Source: Microbacterium sp. lyk4-40-TSB-66
GTDB taxonomy: Bacteria; Actinomycetota; Actinomycetes; Actinomycetales; Microbacteriaceae
DNA: 64,000 nt
Assembly: GCF_030209475.1 (NCBI RefSeq)
Contig: NZ_JARVRW010000002.1
Coordinates: 124,001-188,000, forward strand
Direction of reading: 5' to 3'
Made by a program: the position numbers and the translations under genes. Positions 19,546 through 27,173 of the stretch are shown here, piece after piece. Numbering within the stretch: the stretch's first letter is position 1; the number at the start of each line of letters is the position of its first letter. A model generated the notes under the pieces. It saw nothing but the letters and a program-made list of their open reading frames with translations. It ran no database searches and was not told the DNA's origin.

Positions 19546-19588
19546 CCGCGGCCGGGCCGGGACCCCCAACCGAGCCGGCCCGCCGCGG
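19546..19588 (-). terminator. GC-rich hairpin after rskA (candidate terminator)
   Basis: CCGCGG at 19546-19551 and GGGCCGG at 19554-19560 pair with CCGGCCC and CCGCGG at 19575-19588, giving about 14 pairs with a small bulge and a 14-base loop. No T-run follows on either strand, so intrinsic termination is only suggested. Confidence 0.4.
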
Positions 19589-19597
19589 ACGGTCGGG

Positions 19598-20407
19598 TCA
19601 GGCCGTGGCGACCGCGACGACCGGATCGGTGCTCGGCGTCCCATCGGGCGACCCGCCCGCCGGTTCGACCGTCACCGCGATCACGTCACCGGCGTGCATC
19701 TCACCCTGCAGAACAGCGGTGGCCTTGCCATCGGCGTCCGGCTGGAAGATCCCCGCCGCGATGGGAGTCTGACCGCGGACGAACCACAGCTCGTACGTCG
19801 TTCCGTCGGCCAGCTCCGGCATGCCGTCGGCGACCAGCACGCTCTGTCCCGTCGACGGCGACCAGTGCGCCGTGGCGACGGTTCCATCGGACATCGTCGC
19901 CGAGGCCGACTGCGCATCGGGGGCGTCCTGGATCTGCTCCAGGGCGACGACCGCTGCGGGGGGCGCGAAGTATTGACTCACGGTCACCGCTCCGAAGCCG
20001 AGCACCAGCACGGCCGCGAACGACGCGGCGAGGGCGAACCAGCGCTTCGTCCCCCAACCCGCACGGGACGACGCACGAAGAGCGACGGGCTCACGCACGG
20101 GAGCCGCCGGGGCGATGCCCACGGCGGCGAAATCTTCTTCTTCGGCGGAGGTCGAGACCTCACCCGGACCCGCTGACTCCTGAGGGAGCTCGGAGATGCG
20201 GGCGAACAACGACGCTCGCACGGATGCGGGCGGCTCGACCGGTTCGACGGAGGCGCTCAGGGCGGCGACCGTGTCGACCGCTCCGCGCACGTGATGGTCC
20301 CACTGTGGATTGCCCGCGAGAGCCTCCTGGTACGCGCGTTCATCTGCCTCGGATAGCGCATTCAGCGCATGTCCGACGGCGAGGTCGGCGAAATCCCTCT
20401 CGTTCAC
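19598..20407 (-). CDS. rskA: Anti-sigma factor RskA
   Basis: The 269-residue protein has an N-terminal anti-sigma domain (about 1-95, with LAVGHALNALSEADERAY). A Pro/Glu-rich linker, one membrane helix (WFALAASFAAVLVLGFGAVTV) and an extracytoplasmic RskA domain (TYELWFVRGQTPIAAGIF) follow. It would hold SigK inactive at the membrane until regulated proteolysis. Its ATG overlaps the sigK stop (ATGA), giving stoichiometric coupled synthesis. Mycobacterial RskA controls SigK and the MPT70/MPT83 antigens, and a related fasciclin gene is divergent here. Confidence 0.88.
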   Translation of the reverse strand: MNERDFADLAVGHALNALSEADERAYQEALAGNPQWDHHVRGAVDTVAALSASVEPVEPPASVRASLFARISELPQESAGPGEVSTSAEEEDFAAVGIAPAAPVREPVALRASSRAGWGTKRWFALAASFAAVLVLGFGAVTVSQYFAPPAAVVALEQIQDAPDAQSASATMSDGTVATAHWSPSTGQSVLVADGMPELADGTTYELWFVRGQTPIAAGIFQPDADGKATAVLQGEMHAGDVIAVTVEPAGGSPDGTPSTDPVVAVATA

Positions 20408-21006
20408 TTGTCCACCCCCATCTCCATCCTCAAGCGCGACAGTCCGTCGCGCATCCTGGTCTTGACCGTTCCGAGCGGTGCCCCGACGAGGGTCGCGATC
20501 TCACTTTGGCTGTACCCACCGAAATAGGCCAGCGTGAGTGCTTCCTTCTGAGCATCGGGAAGCGTCGCCAGTGCATCGACGACGCGCCGCCCTTCCATTT
20601 TCAGTTCTACCTTCTCGGACACGTTGTCGTAAGCGACATCCATATCCCGGAAGCCCGCTCGTACGTCCCGATCGACGCTCGACTGCGATGACCGCACGCG
20701 GTCCACCGCTCGTCGATGCGCGATCGTGAGAATCCACGATCTTCCCTGGCCTCTATTCGGAGTGAACTTCGCAGCGGATTGCCAGATCTCGAGGAAGACC
20801 TCCTGCAGGACTTCCTCGCTCTGCGACCGGTCGACCAGGACGCGTCGGATCAGACCGAACGCGCGGGCCGCGAGGGAGTCGTACACCTCGGCGAAGGCAG
20901 CACGGTCGCCGTCCGCAACACGCAGGAGCAGGATGCCGATGTGATCGACCTTCTCGAGCCCCTCATCGGGCAGGTCGAAACCGTCGATCACCATGGCATC
21001 CATCAT
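20404..21006 (-). CDS. sigK: ECF RNA polymerase sigma factor SigK
   Basis: About 200 residues with sigma region 2 ([38 protein letters not shown]), the acidic helix and -10 recognition part, and region 4 ([30 protein letters not shown]). These features and the coupled rskA identify the SigK group. The frame remains open to 21180, but the upstream part is arginine-rich and crosses an AT-rich palindrome. The paired ATG at 21006/21003 (or 20994) is a more likely start, with no strong Shine-Dalgarno to decide. A SigK-like promoter lies at 21179-21206, leaving a leader of about 165 bases. Confidence 0.87.
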   Translation of the reverse strand: MMDAMVIDGFDLPDEGLEKVDHIGILLLRVADGDRAAFAEVYDSLAARAFGLIRRVLVDRSQSEEVLQEVFLEIWQSAAKFTPNRGQGRSWILTIAHRRAVDRVRSSQSSVDRDVRAGFRDMDVAYDNVSEKVELKMEGRRVVDALATLPDAQKEALTLAYFGGYSQSEIATLVGAPLGTVKTRMRDGLSRLRMEMGVDK

Positions 21007-21130
21007 TCCGTACGGTCGGGACGATTCCTGTACGCGCGCGCGAGCACGCGAAAGGTCTGCACGAACCGTTACATAGGCGTCCCACAGCGCCGTCACATAC
21101 GCGTCACGCCGCGGATTCCAAGGGACCGAG

Positions 21131-21150
21131 AAATATTCCGAAGAATATTT
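21131..21150. repeat. AT-rich perfect inverted repeat in the sigK leader
   Basis: The 20-base sequence AAATATTCCGAAGAATATTT has 8-bp arms (AAATATTC and GAATATTT) around CGAA. It stands out from the roughly 70 percent GC surroundings. It lies between the proposed sigK promoter and start codon. It could be a repressor site or an RNA hairpin. Confidence 0.6.
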
Positions 21151-21178
21151 ATAGCCCCCCGACCTGGGTTTTTCTCGC

Positions 21179-21206
21179 ATTCGGATGCCGCAGAACGCGC
21201 CGATGC
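21179..21206 (-). promoter_or_regulatory. Candidate SigK-dependent promoter of sigK-rskA
   Basis: On the minus strand a GCATCG hexamer (21206-21201) is followed after 16 bases by CCGAAT (21184-21179). The mycobacterial SigK consensus, as I recall it, is CCATCC, 16-17 bases, CCGAAT. The -10 matches fully and the -35 matches four of six. Autoregulation of sigK-rskA is the inference. Confidence 0.45.
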
Positions 21207-21338
21207 CAATCCTTTCGCAATCCGTTCCCCGGGGGGTCCCGAAGACCCTGTGTAAGCCGCTCCACGGCGAACCACCCCCCGCACCGGGGTGTCCCTGACG
21301 GGTCGCAGACGCGATCCGAACGATTTCGGAGGAATGTC

Positions 21339-22013
21339 ATGCTCACCAACAAGAAGCCTGTCGTCGCCGGTCTCGCCCTCGTTCTGGGCTCGGCCTTCGC
21401 TCTCACCGCATGTTCGGGTGGAACCACCTCGGGTGGCACGACCACCGAGGAGAGCACCGCCCCCTCGATGGAGGCGTCGCCCTCGATGTCGGCCTCGGCA
21501 TCCGCCATGGACCCGGCCGCCAACCTCGTCGGCCCCGGCTGCGCCGGTTACGCCGAGACCGTCCCTTCGGGCGCTGGTTCGGTCGCCGGCATGGCCGCTG
21601 ACCCGGTCGCCGTCGCCGCATCGAACAACCCGCTCCTCACCACGCTCACCGCGGCGGTCAGCGGCCAGCTGAACCCCAACGTGAACCTGGTCGACACGCT
21701 GAACGGTAGCGAGTTCACCGTCTTCGCCCCCGTCGACGACGCGTTCGCGAAGATCGACTCCGCGACCATCGAGACGCTGAAGACCGACACCGACCTGCTG
21801 ACCAAGATCCTCACTTACCACGTGGTCCCCGGTCAGATCGCGCCCGACGAGATCGACGGCACGCACACCACCGTCGAGGGCCAGGACGTCACCGTCGCCG
21901 GCTCCGGCGACTCGATCACGGTCAACGGCACCTCGAACGTCATCTGCGGTGGCGTCCAGACGGCCAACGCCACGGTGTACCTCATCGACACGGTGCTGAT
22001 GCCCCCGGCGTAA
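21339..22013 (+). CDS. Fasciclin-domain lipoprotein (MPT83-like)
   Basis: The 224-residue precursor has a lipoprotein signal with lipobox LTAC, a Thr/Ser/Met-rich linker and one fasciclin (FAS1) domain. FAS1 motifs include [30 protein letters not shown] and the terminal [12 protein letters not shown]. It would be a surface-anchored adhesion-type protein. The ATG at 21339 has a GGAGG site. It is divergent from sigK-rskA, the same partnership as mycobacterial SigK with the FAS1 proteins MPT70/MPT83. SigK dependence is inferred from that context because only a weak promoter match is visible. Confidence 0.88.
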   Translation: MLTNKKPVVAGLALVLGSAFALTACSGGTTSGGTTTEESTAPSMEASPSMSASASAMDPAANLVGPGCAGYAETVPSGAGSVAGMAADPVAVAASNNPLLTTLTAAVSGQLNPNVNLVDTLNGSEFTVFAPVDDAFAKIDSATIETLKTDTDLLTKILTYHVVPGQIAPDEIDGTHTTVEGQDVTVAGSGDSITVNGTSNVICGGVQTANATVYLIDTVLMPPA

Positions 22014-22022
22014 GTCCTCGAC

Positions 22023-22062
22023 GCGTGAGCGATCACGCATCGACCGATCGATGATCGATCGG
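22023..22062. repeat. Two adjacent perfect palindromes after the fasciclin gene
   Basis: GCGTGA-GCGA-TCACGC (22023-22038) is followed by a 19-base palindrome, CCGATCGAT-G-ATCGATCGG (22044-22062). A third, longer hairpin, the terminator, begins nine bases later. The three may form stacked stem-loops at the 3' end of the mRNA. Confidence 0.55.
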
Positions 22063-22070
22063 AACCGACG

Positions 22071-22116
22071 GCGAGAGCCGGACCCCAGGCGAGGGGGTCC
22101 GGCTCTCGCTCTTTTC
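22071..22116 (+). terminator. Strong terminator between fasciclin gene and siderophore-binding gene
   Basis: A perfect 16-bp stem (GCGAGAGCCGGACCCC with GGGGTCCGGCTCTCGC) has a 7-base loop and is followed by TCTTTTCG. It ends just before the stop of the convergent gene at 22122, so it may act for both. Confidence 0.88.
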
Positions 22117-22121
22117 GTGCG

Positions 22122-23168
22122 TCAGTCGGCGTCGACGGCGCGCACCATCTCGTCCTGGACGATGCGTGCGGCGGTGGGACCGGCGTTCAGGAACCACGGG
22201 TCGAAGTCGACGGCGACAGTACGTCCACCCGCGACGGCGTCGAGTGTGGGCCACAATGGGGCCTCCTCGATGAACGCGATCCCCTGACCGGTGCCGGCGT
22301 AGAACACGTGGTCGGCGTCGGCGAGGTCGATCTGCTCCGCGCTGACCTCCTGCGACGTCTCGTCGAACCGCTGGGAAACGGGGCGCCCCAGCCCGAGATC
22401 TTCCGCGAGACCACCGGCGAAGGAGGGCACGCCCATGATGCGCGTGCGATCGCCCGTCGACTGCAGGAACGACACCGTCGGCTCCCCCACCGGGTGCGTC
22501 CGCGCGAACGCCGCGCTGTCGGTCTGAAGCGCGTCGAGGATGCCGCGAGCGGCCCCCTCGTCGCCGAGCGCATCGGCGATGAGCAGGAAGTCGCTCTTCC
22601 AGTTCACCCCGTTGCCCTTGGTCACCACGGTCGGGGCGACAGCGGACAGGGCATCGTAGAGCTCCGCGCCCCGCGTGGCGTTGATGAGGATGAGGTCGGG
22701 GGCGGCCTGCGCGATCGCCTCCAGATCGGGCTCGGTGCGCTGGCCGATGTCGGTCATGGCGGCGAGCGCCGCGGCATCCTGCGGGAAGGTGTCGACCAGG
22801 TACTGCGGCACCAGTCCGCTGTTCTCGGCGCGAGTGGCTGCTGCGGGCACCGCGCCGAGCGTGAGGAGCGCGTCGAGCTGACCCGTGGACACGACGGCGA
22901 TGCGGGTCGGCCGGGCGGTGACCTCGGTCACGCCCTCGAAGTGCGTCACGGCACGGGGGAAGACGCCATCGGGCTCGGGCGAGCCCATACCGGGCTCCAG
23001 GTCGCGCGACACGACCCACTCCCCCGCGGCGCCGGCTTCGGAATCGACGGTGGATGCCGGGGCTGCGGCGCCGGCGCACCCGGTGAGCGCGAGGAGGGCG
23101 GCGGCTTCGAGGGCGACGACGGACGGACGGAAACGGGCGGGGAAGGACGGGGAACGAAGATCGGTCAC
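22122..23168 (-). CDS. Iron-siderophore ABC transporter substrate-binding lipoprotein
   Basis: The 348-residue precursor has a hydrophobic signal with lipobox LTGC and a FecB/FepB-type class III binding fold. The family segments are PTRIAVVSTGQLDALLTLGAVP, PDLEAIAQAAPDLILIN and a late WPTLDAVAGGRTVAVDFDPWF. It would bind a ferric siderophore for the divergent FecCD permeases. The start is GTG 23168. No ribosome site is visible, and a -10-like TAAGGAT overlaps the IdeR box just upstream, so the mRNA may be leaderless. Confidence 0.88.
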   Translation of the reverse strand: MTDLRSPSFPARFRPSVVALEAAALLALTGCAGAAAPASTVDSEAGAAGEWVVSRDLEPGMGSPEPDGVFPRAVTHFEGVTEVTARPTRIAVVSTGQLDALLTLGAVPAAATRAENSGLVPQYLVDTFPQDAAALAAMTDIGQRTEPDLEAIAQAAPDLILINATRGAELYDALSAVAPTVVTKGNGVNWKSDFLLIADALGDEGAARGILDALQTDSAAFARTHPVGEPTVSFLQSTGDRTRIMGVPSFAGGLAEDLGLGRPVSQRFDETSQEVSAEQIDLADADHVFYAGTGQGIAFIEEAPLWPTLDAVAGGRTVAVDFDPWFLNAGPTAARIVQDEMVRAVDAD

Positions 23169-23172
23169 GGGC

Positions 23173-23191
23173 TTAGGTTATCCTTACCTTC
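23173..23191. promoter_or_regulatory. IdeR/DtxR iron box with overlapping divergent promoters
   Basis: TTAGGTTATCCTTACCTTC agrees with the IdeR/DtxR consensus (TTAGGTTAGSCTAACCTAA) at 15 of 19 positions, including all of TTAGGTTA. It fills the 23-base space between two divergent GTG starts. TATCCT at 23179-23184 fits a -10 placed 7-8 bases before the plus-strand GTG. Iron-loaded IdeR would block both promoters at once. Confidence 0.85.
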
Positions 23192-24241
23192 GTGCTCGAT
23201 CTGTCCGCCGCCGCTCGACCGGCGACCGCGGCACAGCTGTTCCACCGCCGCCGCACGGCTCAGCGGCGAGCGACCGGGCTGACCCTCATCACACTCGTCG
23301 TCCTGGTTGGCCTCATCGTCGCCAGCCTCGCGGTGGGGTCGCGCGCCCTCGCTCCGACGGACGTCGTGTCCGCGCTGTTCTCGGATCGGCGGGATGCCGT
23401 CGGCGTCATCGTCTTCGACCTCCGCATCCCCCGCACACTCACCGCGCTGCTGGCCGGGTGCTGCCTGGGGGTCGCCGGAGTGCTGATGCAGGCCGTCACC
23501 CGCAACCCCCTCGCCGACCCGGGGCTGCTGGGGGTCAACGCGGGGGCGGCGGTGGGCGTCGTCGTCGCCATCGCCTTCTTCGGCGTGGGTACCGCCGCCG
23601 GGTACGTCTGGTTCGCCTTCGTGGGAGCCGCGGGAGCGGCGCTCCTGGTGAACGCCGCCGCGCGGCCGGGGCGTCGCGGCAACACGGTCGGCCTCGTCCT
23701 CGCGGGCATGGCGCTGAGCGCCTGCCTCGGCGCGATCGTGCGCATCATCACGCTCGCCGACGAAGACACCTTCGAGTCGTTCCGGTTCTGGGCGGTCGGT
23801 TCGTTCGAGCGACGGGATCCCGACGTCGCCGCCCAGCTGCTCCCCTTCGCGATCGCGGGAGTCGTCCTCGCCGCCGTGGTCGCCCGCGGGCTCGATCAGT
23901 TGCAGCTCGGCGCCGACCTGTCACGTTCGCTCGGGGTGTCTCCGGCGCTCGTCATCGTCGTGGCCGGCACGGCCGTCACCCTGCTGTGCGCTGCGGCGAC
24001 GTCCGCCGCCGGCCCTCTGGCCTTCATCGGACTGCTCGTCGCCCACTTCGTCCGCGGTGCCGTCGGCCGCGGCGTGCGCACCTCGCTCCCCCTGGCCGCC
24101 GTGACCGGTGCCGCGCTCACCCTCGCCAGCGACGTGATCGGTCGCGTGATCGCCCTTCCGGGCGAGGTCGAGGCGGGCATCGTCGCCGCCTTCGTCGGCG
24201 CTCCCCTGCTGCTCTGGCTCGTCGTGAGGAGACCGTCGTGA
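23192..24241 (+). CDS. FecCD-family siderophore permease, first subunit
   Basis: The 349-residue protein has about nine to ten hydrophobic helices. FecCD motifs include LRIPRTLTALLAGCCLGVAGVLMQAVTRNPLADP and GPLAFIGLLVAHFVRGAVG. It transports ferric siderophore through the membrane with the next gene. The GTG start falls immediately after the IdeR box, with no room for a ribosome-binding site, so translation from a leaderless mRNA is expected. The stop overlaps the second permease start (GTGA). Confidence 0.93.
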   Translation: MLDLSAAARPATAAQLFHRRRTAQRRATGLTLITLVVLVGLIVASLAVGSRALAPTDVVSALFSDRRDAVGVIVFDLRIPRTLTALLAGCCLGVAGVLMQAVTRNPLADPGLLGVNAGAAVGVVVAIAFFGVGTAAGYVWFAFVGAAGAALLVNAAARPGRRGNTVGLVLAGMALSACLGAIVRIITLADEDTFESFRFWAVGSFERRDPDVAAQLLPFAIAGVVLAAVVARGLDQLQLGADLSRSLGVSPALVIVVAGTAVTLLCAAATSAAGPLAFIGLLVAHFVRGAVGRGVRTSLPLAAVTGAALTLASDVIGRVIALPGEVEAGIVAAFVGAPLLLWLVVRRPS

Positions 24242-25236
24242 CGCGTCCGGTCATCACCCTCCGGAACCGCCGATATGCGATCGTCACCGCGGCCACCGTC
24301 ACGGTCGCGGTCGTCGCCGCGATCGTCGGGCTGACCACCGGGTCGTTCCAGGCGTCGCTCAGCGACGTGGCATCCGCCCTCATCGGAGGCGCCGATGGCC
24401 GCACGAGTGTCGTGGTGATGGGCCTTCGGGTTCCCCGGGTCACCGCGGCTCTGGCGATCGGGGCGGCACTGGGGCTCGCCGGCGCCGTCTTCCAGACCCT
24501 GGCCCGCAACCCGCTCGCCAGCCCCGACATCGTGGGGTTCACCGCCGGATCCGCCACCGGTGCGCTGATCGGTCTCATCGTCATCGCCCCGACCGCCTCG
24601 CCCGCGGCCGGCGCGTGGATGGGCGGGCTGCTCACGGTCGTCGTCGTCATGCTCCTCGCTCGCAGCGTCGGGGTCTCGCGCGAGCGCACGATCCTTGCGG
24701 GCATCGCGCTGTCCACGTTGCTCGCCGCGGTCAACGAGTACCTCCTCACGCGCGCGCCCGTCGAGATCGCGCGCAACGCCGACCAGTGGTTGCACGGCAG
24801 CCTCGCCGCCACATCGATGGACGATGTCGCCCTGCTCCTCGGCGCCCTCGGCATCCTGAGTGTGGTCCTCGCCCTCGTGCACCGGGACTTCCGTGCTCTC
24901 GAGCTCGGCGACGACACCGCGCGATCCCTGGGCGTGCGTACCGGCCGCGTGCGCCTGCTCCTGGTCGTCGTGGCGGCGTTGCTGACGGGAACGGCCACGG
25001 CGGTGTCGGGCCCCATCGGGTTCATCGCCCTCGCGGCACCCCAACTCGCCCGGCGGACGCTGGGCACCAGCGGCATCCCCCTGTTCGGCTCGGCGCTGAC
25101 CGGCGCGGTGGTCCTCGTCATCGCCGACGTGGTGGCCCAGCGCGCACTCGCGCCGCTGCAGATCCCGGTGGGTCTGCTCACCGGCGTCGTCGGGGGCGCC
25201 TACCTCTTCTGGATCGTCGCGCGCACACGCCGATGA
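24238..25236 (+). CDS. FecCD-family siderophore permease, second subunit
   Basis: The 332-residue membrane protein has the family blocks LRVPRVTAALAIGAALGLAGAVFQTLARNPLASPD and GPIGFIALAAPQLARR. It starts at a GTG overlapping the previous stop. It ends 40 bases before tRNA-Lys. No FecE/FhuC-type ATPase gene follows, although the usual order is binding protein, two permeases and ATPase. The ATPase must be supplied from elsewhere or has been lost. Confidence 0.93.
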   Translation: MTRPVITLRNRRYAIVTAATVTVAVVAAIVGLTTGSFQASLSDVASALIGGADGRTSVVVMGLRVPRVTAALAIGAALGLAGAVFQTLARNPLASPDIVGFTAGSATGALIGLIVIAPTASPAAGAWMGGLLTVVVVMLLARSVGVSRERTILAGIALSTLLAAVNEYLLTRAPVEIARNADQWLHGSLAATSMDDVALLLGALGILSVVLALVHRDFRALELGDDTARSLGVRTGRVRLLLVVVAALLTGTATAVSGPIGFIALAAPQLARRTLGTSGIPLFGSALTGAVVLVIADVVAQRALAPLQIPVGLLTGVVGGAYLFWIVARTRR

Positions 25237-25276
25237 GTACGAGGGCCCGGTCGCTCCCGGTAGGCTGGAGGCATCA

Positions 25277-25349
25277 GGGCCTGTAGCTCAGTTGGCAGAG
25301 CATCGGACTTTTAATCCGCGGGTCGAGGGTTCGAGCCCCTCCGGGCCCA
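25277..25349 (+). tRNA. tRNA-Lys (UUU anticodon)
   Basis: The 73-base cloverleaf has acceptor arms GGGCCTG and CGGGCCC, anticodon loop CTTTTAA (anticodon TTT), T-loop TTCGAGC and an encoded CCA at 25350-25352. The 3' part of the gene, from 25313, is the left boundary repeat of a genomic island and is duplicated at 28931-28969. Confidence 0.95.
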
Positions 25350-25351
25350 CC
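25313..25351 (+). repeat. attL-type 39-bp direct repeat (3' end of tRNA-Lys)
   Basis: These 39 bases, from the anticodon loop to the acceptor end, recur without mismatch at 28931-28969. Duplication of a tRNA 3' end on both sides of a segment is the usual footprint of tyrosine-recombinase integration that leaves the tRNA gene functional. Confidence 0.93.
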
Positions 25352-25425
25352 AGTCAGGCACTGGGATCGCGCGGCTTCGGCCTGCCCCGCCTCACATCAA
25401 ATCCGGTGGAAACCCGACCCTCCGA

Positions 25426-26292
25426 TCATTCCGGGTCGGCCGCCATGTCAGAAACTCTGATCCAATCGGGGGCGATTCCGTTTAGACGCTCCGCAAGCGA
25501 TTGGAGAGCCTCGTATCTCAAACGGCCCCCGAACAGTAGGTCTACGGCCGACTCGGTTGACCACTTCTCCCACATCCAGTAGTAGTCCTGATCTTCGCCG
25601 TCCCACGTGAGGTGGTTGACGGGATCGGTGAAGTCGGTGAGGAACTCGTCGACCCATTTGTCCTCGGGTCCGCCCAGCGCGGAGAATGCGTCGCTCCAAA
25701 ATTCAGTCGCTTCCGCGCTAAGAAGAGGAAGACCAGATGCCGGATTTTGCAGTACAGACGAGCCGCCGCGTTTTGGGACCATCAGGAACTCCACGTCGGC
25801 AGGCGCGAACGCGAGGCCGCCTGGGACCCTCCACTCCCGCTCCCACGTGAAGTCTCGGCCGGGCGTCACTCGGTCGATGAAGGGAGATAACCGCCACAGG
25901 TCGGCGAGCCGATCAGGGTCCGAGGAGTAGAGCGGACGAAATGCCTGATAGAGGTGCCGCTGGAGTCCATTTGTGTCATCCAAATACCAGATGCGATGCC
26001 CACCGGCACCGGAGACAAACTCGCGCCGAAAGGCGATCCCGAATTGACCGTGCTGGCGTACGAGCCGGTCGACGTTATCGATCGGGATTTCGCTCATGCA
26101 CGCGCTCATATGCATTGAACGAGCCGTTGCATCGCGGAACGCCCAACCATAGGGGCCGCTTTCTCGTACCCGACCCTCACTCAGGATGCTCAGCAGGCTA
26201 CCGGCCGTCTCCGTGAAGTGGACGACGTAGTCGGACATGTCTCGCCATTTTGGATCCCCTCGGAAGCCAAGGAGCCCAGGTGGAATAGTCAT
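25426..26292 (-). CDS. AbiGi-like abortive-infection family protein (possible ADP-ribosyl-transferase-like fold)
   Basis: The 288-residue protein has YVVHFTETAGSLLSILSEGRV near residues 22-42, SEIPIDNVDRLVRQHGQFGIAF at 67-88, GGHRIWYL and a very distinctive WEREWRVPGGLAF at 150-162. These match my memory of AbiGi-family proteins (abortive infection, putative antitoxin). The HFT...SILSEG opening also resembles DarT-like ADP-ribosyltransferases, with Glu151/153 as possible catalytic residues. That second idea is inference. The ATG overlaps the methyltransferase stop (ATGA). Codon use is less GC-rich than in host genes. It is the last gene of the island cassette. Confidence 0.6.
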   Translation of the reverse strand: MTIPPGLLGFRGDPKWRDMSDYVVHFTETAGSLLSILSEGRVRESGPYGWAFRDATARSMHMSACMSEIPIDNVDRLVRQHGQFGIAFRREFVSGAGGHRIWYLDDTNGLQRHLYQAFRPLYSSDPDRLADLWRLSPFIDRVTPGRDFTWEREWRVPGGLAFAPADVEFLMVPKRGGSSVLQNPASGLPLLSAEATEFWSDAFSALGGPEDKWVDEFLTDFTDPVNHLTWDGEDQDYYWMWEKWSTESAVDLLFGGRLRYEALQSLAERLNGIAPDWIRVSDMAADPE

Positions 26293-27173
26293 TCTGGAAG
26301 CCCGGGGACACGGGCTGCGGCAAATCCGTCCGGCAGCACGAAGGAATCAGATGTGATGAGCAGCTCACTCGCCTTTCGCGCCCCGCGCACAGAGTAATAG
26401 ACACCTATGTCGTACTGGCGGCGCGCGGAGTATAGGTCGGCAATTTCGGGTGCCGCGTCGTAAGTAAGCATCCATGACGTCGTGGCTCGCTCGTTGAGCA
26501 CGGTCGCCAGATCAGCGTGATCCTGGGCCGCGAAGGCGTTCAGGTACAGCTGGCTGCCCTTCTCAAAGTAGGGCGGATCGGCGTACACAAACGTCTTTTC
26601 CTGCCCGGCGAACTCGTTGATGATCGACAGGCCGTCTTCATTTCTCACCTCGATGCGGTCCGAGTACAGCGCCACGAGTCGACACCGTTCCAGGAGCGTG
26701 TCCCTGTTGAACCGTGCATCAATTTTGTAAGGTCCCGATTGGTCCCTTCCGCCAATCACCCCTGCGTTGAGGACACCCGACCGATTCGTCCGGTTGAGGA
26801 AGAACGTGGCGAAGCCGAGGTCGAAATCGCTGTGCGATGACGGTTGCGTGTAGACCTGACGCTGCTTATGCCACTCGTCCATCGTGAGTGCGACGGTGCG
26901 GACTCGTTCCATGAATTCGTCGGACCTCGATGTCACAGATCGCCAGAAGGCGTAAATGGCCGGGTCTAGGTCATTGATGACGACAGACTCGACAATCTCG
27001 GTGAGCAACAGGCCAAGGGCAAGTCCCGCCCCACCCGCGTAGGGCTCGACGTAGGTACCACCTGAAGCGCCGTTCGCGCGGACTGAGCTATTGACGAGGG
27101 CGTACAGCGCTGACTTCCCACCCGGGTAGCGCAGCGGGGAGAACTGTGGTCTTCGCAGCGTGTGGGCCCTCAC
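26289..27173 (-). CDS. D12-class DNA adenine (N6) methyltransferase
   Basis: The 294-residue protein has the D12/Dam-type order: RYPGGKSALY (residues 15-24), SAM-binding VEPYAGGAGLAL (42-53), NDLDPAIYAFW, FFLNRTNRSG and catalytic DPPY (199-202). It would methylate adenine in DNA. The GTG start at 27173 overlaps the ParB-like stop, and its own stop overlaps the AbiGi-like start, so the three are coupled. A much longer in-frame extension upstream lies inside the ParB-like gene and is not used. No restriction endonuclease of a known family is adjacent. Confidence 0.88.
   Translation of the reverse strand: MRAHTLRRPQFSPLRYPGGKSALYALVNSSVRANGASGGTYVEPYAGGAGLALGLLLTEIVESVVINDLDPAIYAFWRSVTSRSDEFMERVRTVALTMDEWHKQRQVYTQPSSHSDFDLGFATFFLNRTNRSGVLNAGVIGGRDQSGPYKIDARFNRDTLLERCRLVALYSDRIEVRNEDGLSIINEFAGQEKTFVYADPPYFEKGSQLYLNAFAAQDHADLATVLNERATTSWMLTYDAAPEIADLYSARRQYDIGVYYSVRGARKASELLITSDSFVLPDGFAAARVPGLPE

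Noticed and set aside
21293-21321. SigK promoter for the fasciclin gene (CCGAAC at 21316)
   Set aside because: The -35 match is poor and the start site would fall on the ribosome-binding site. It was left as a context-based inference only.
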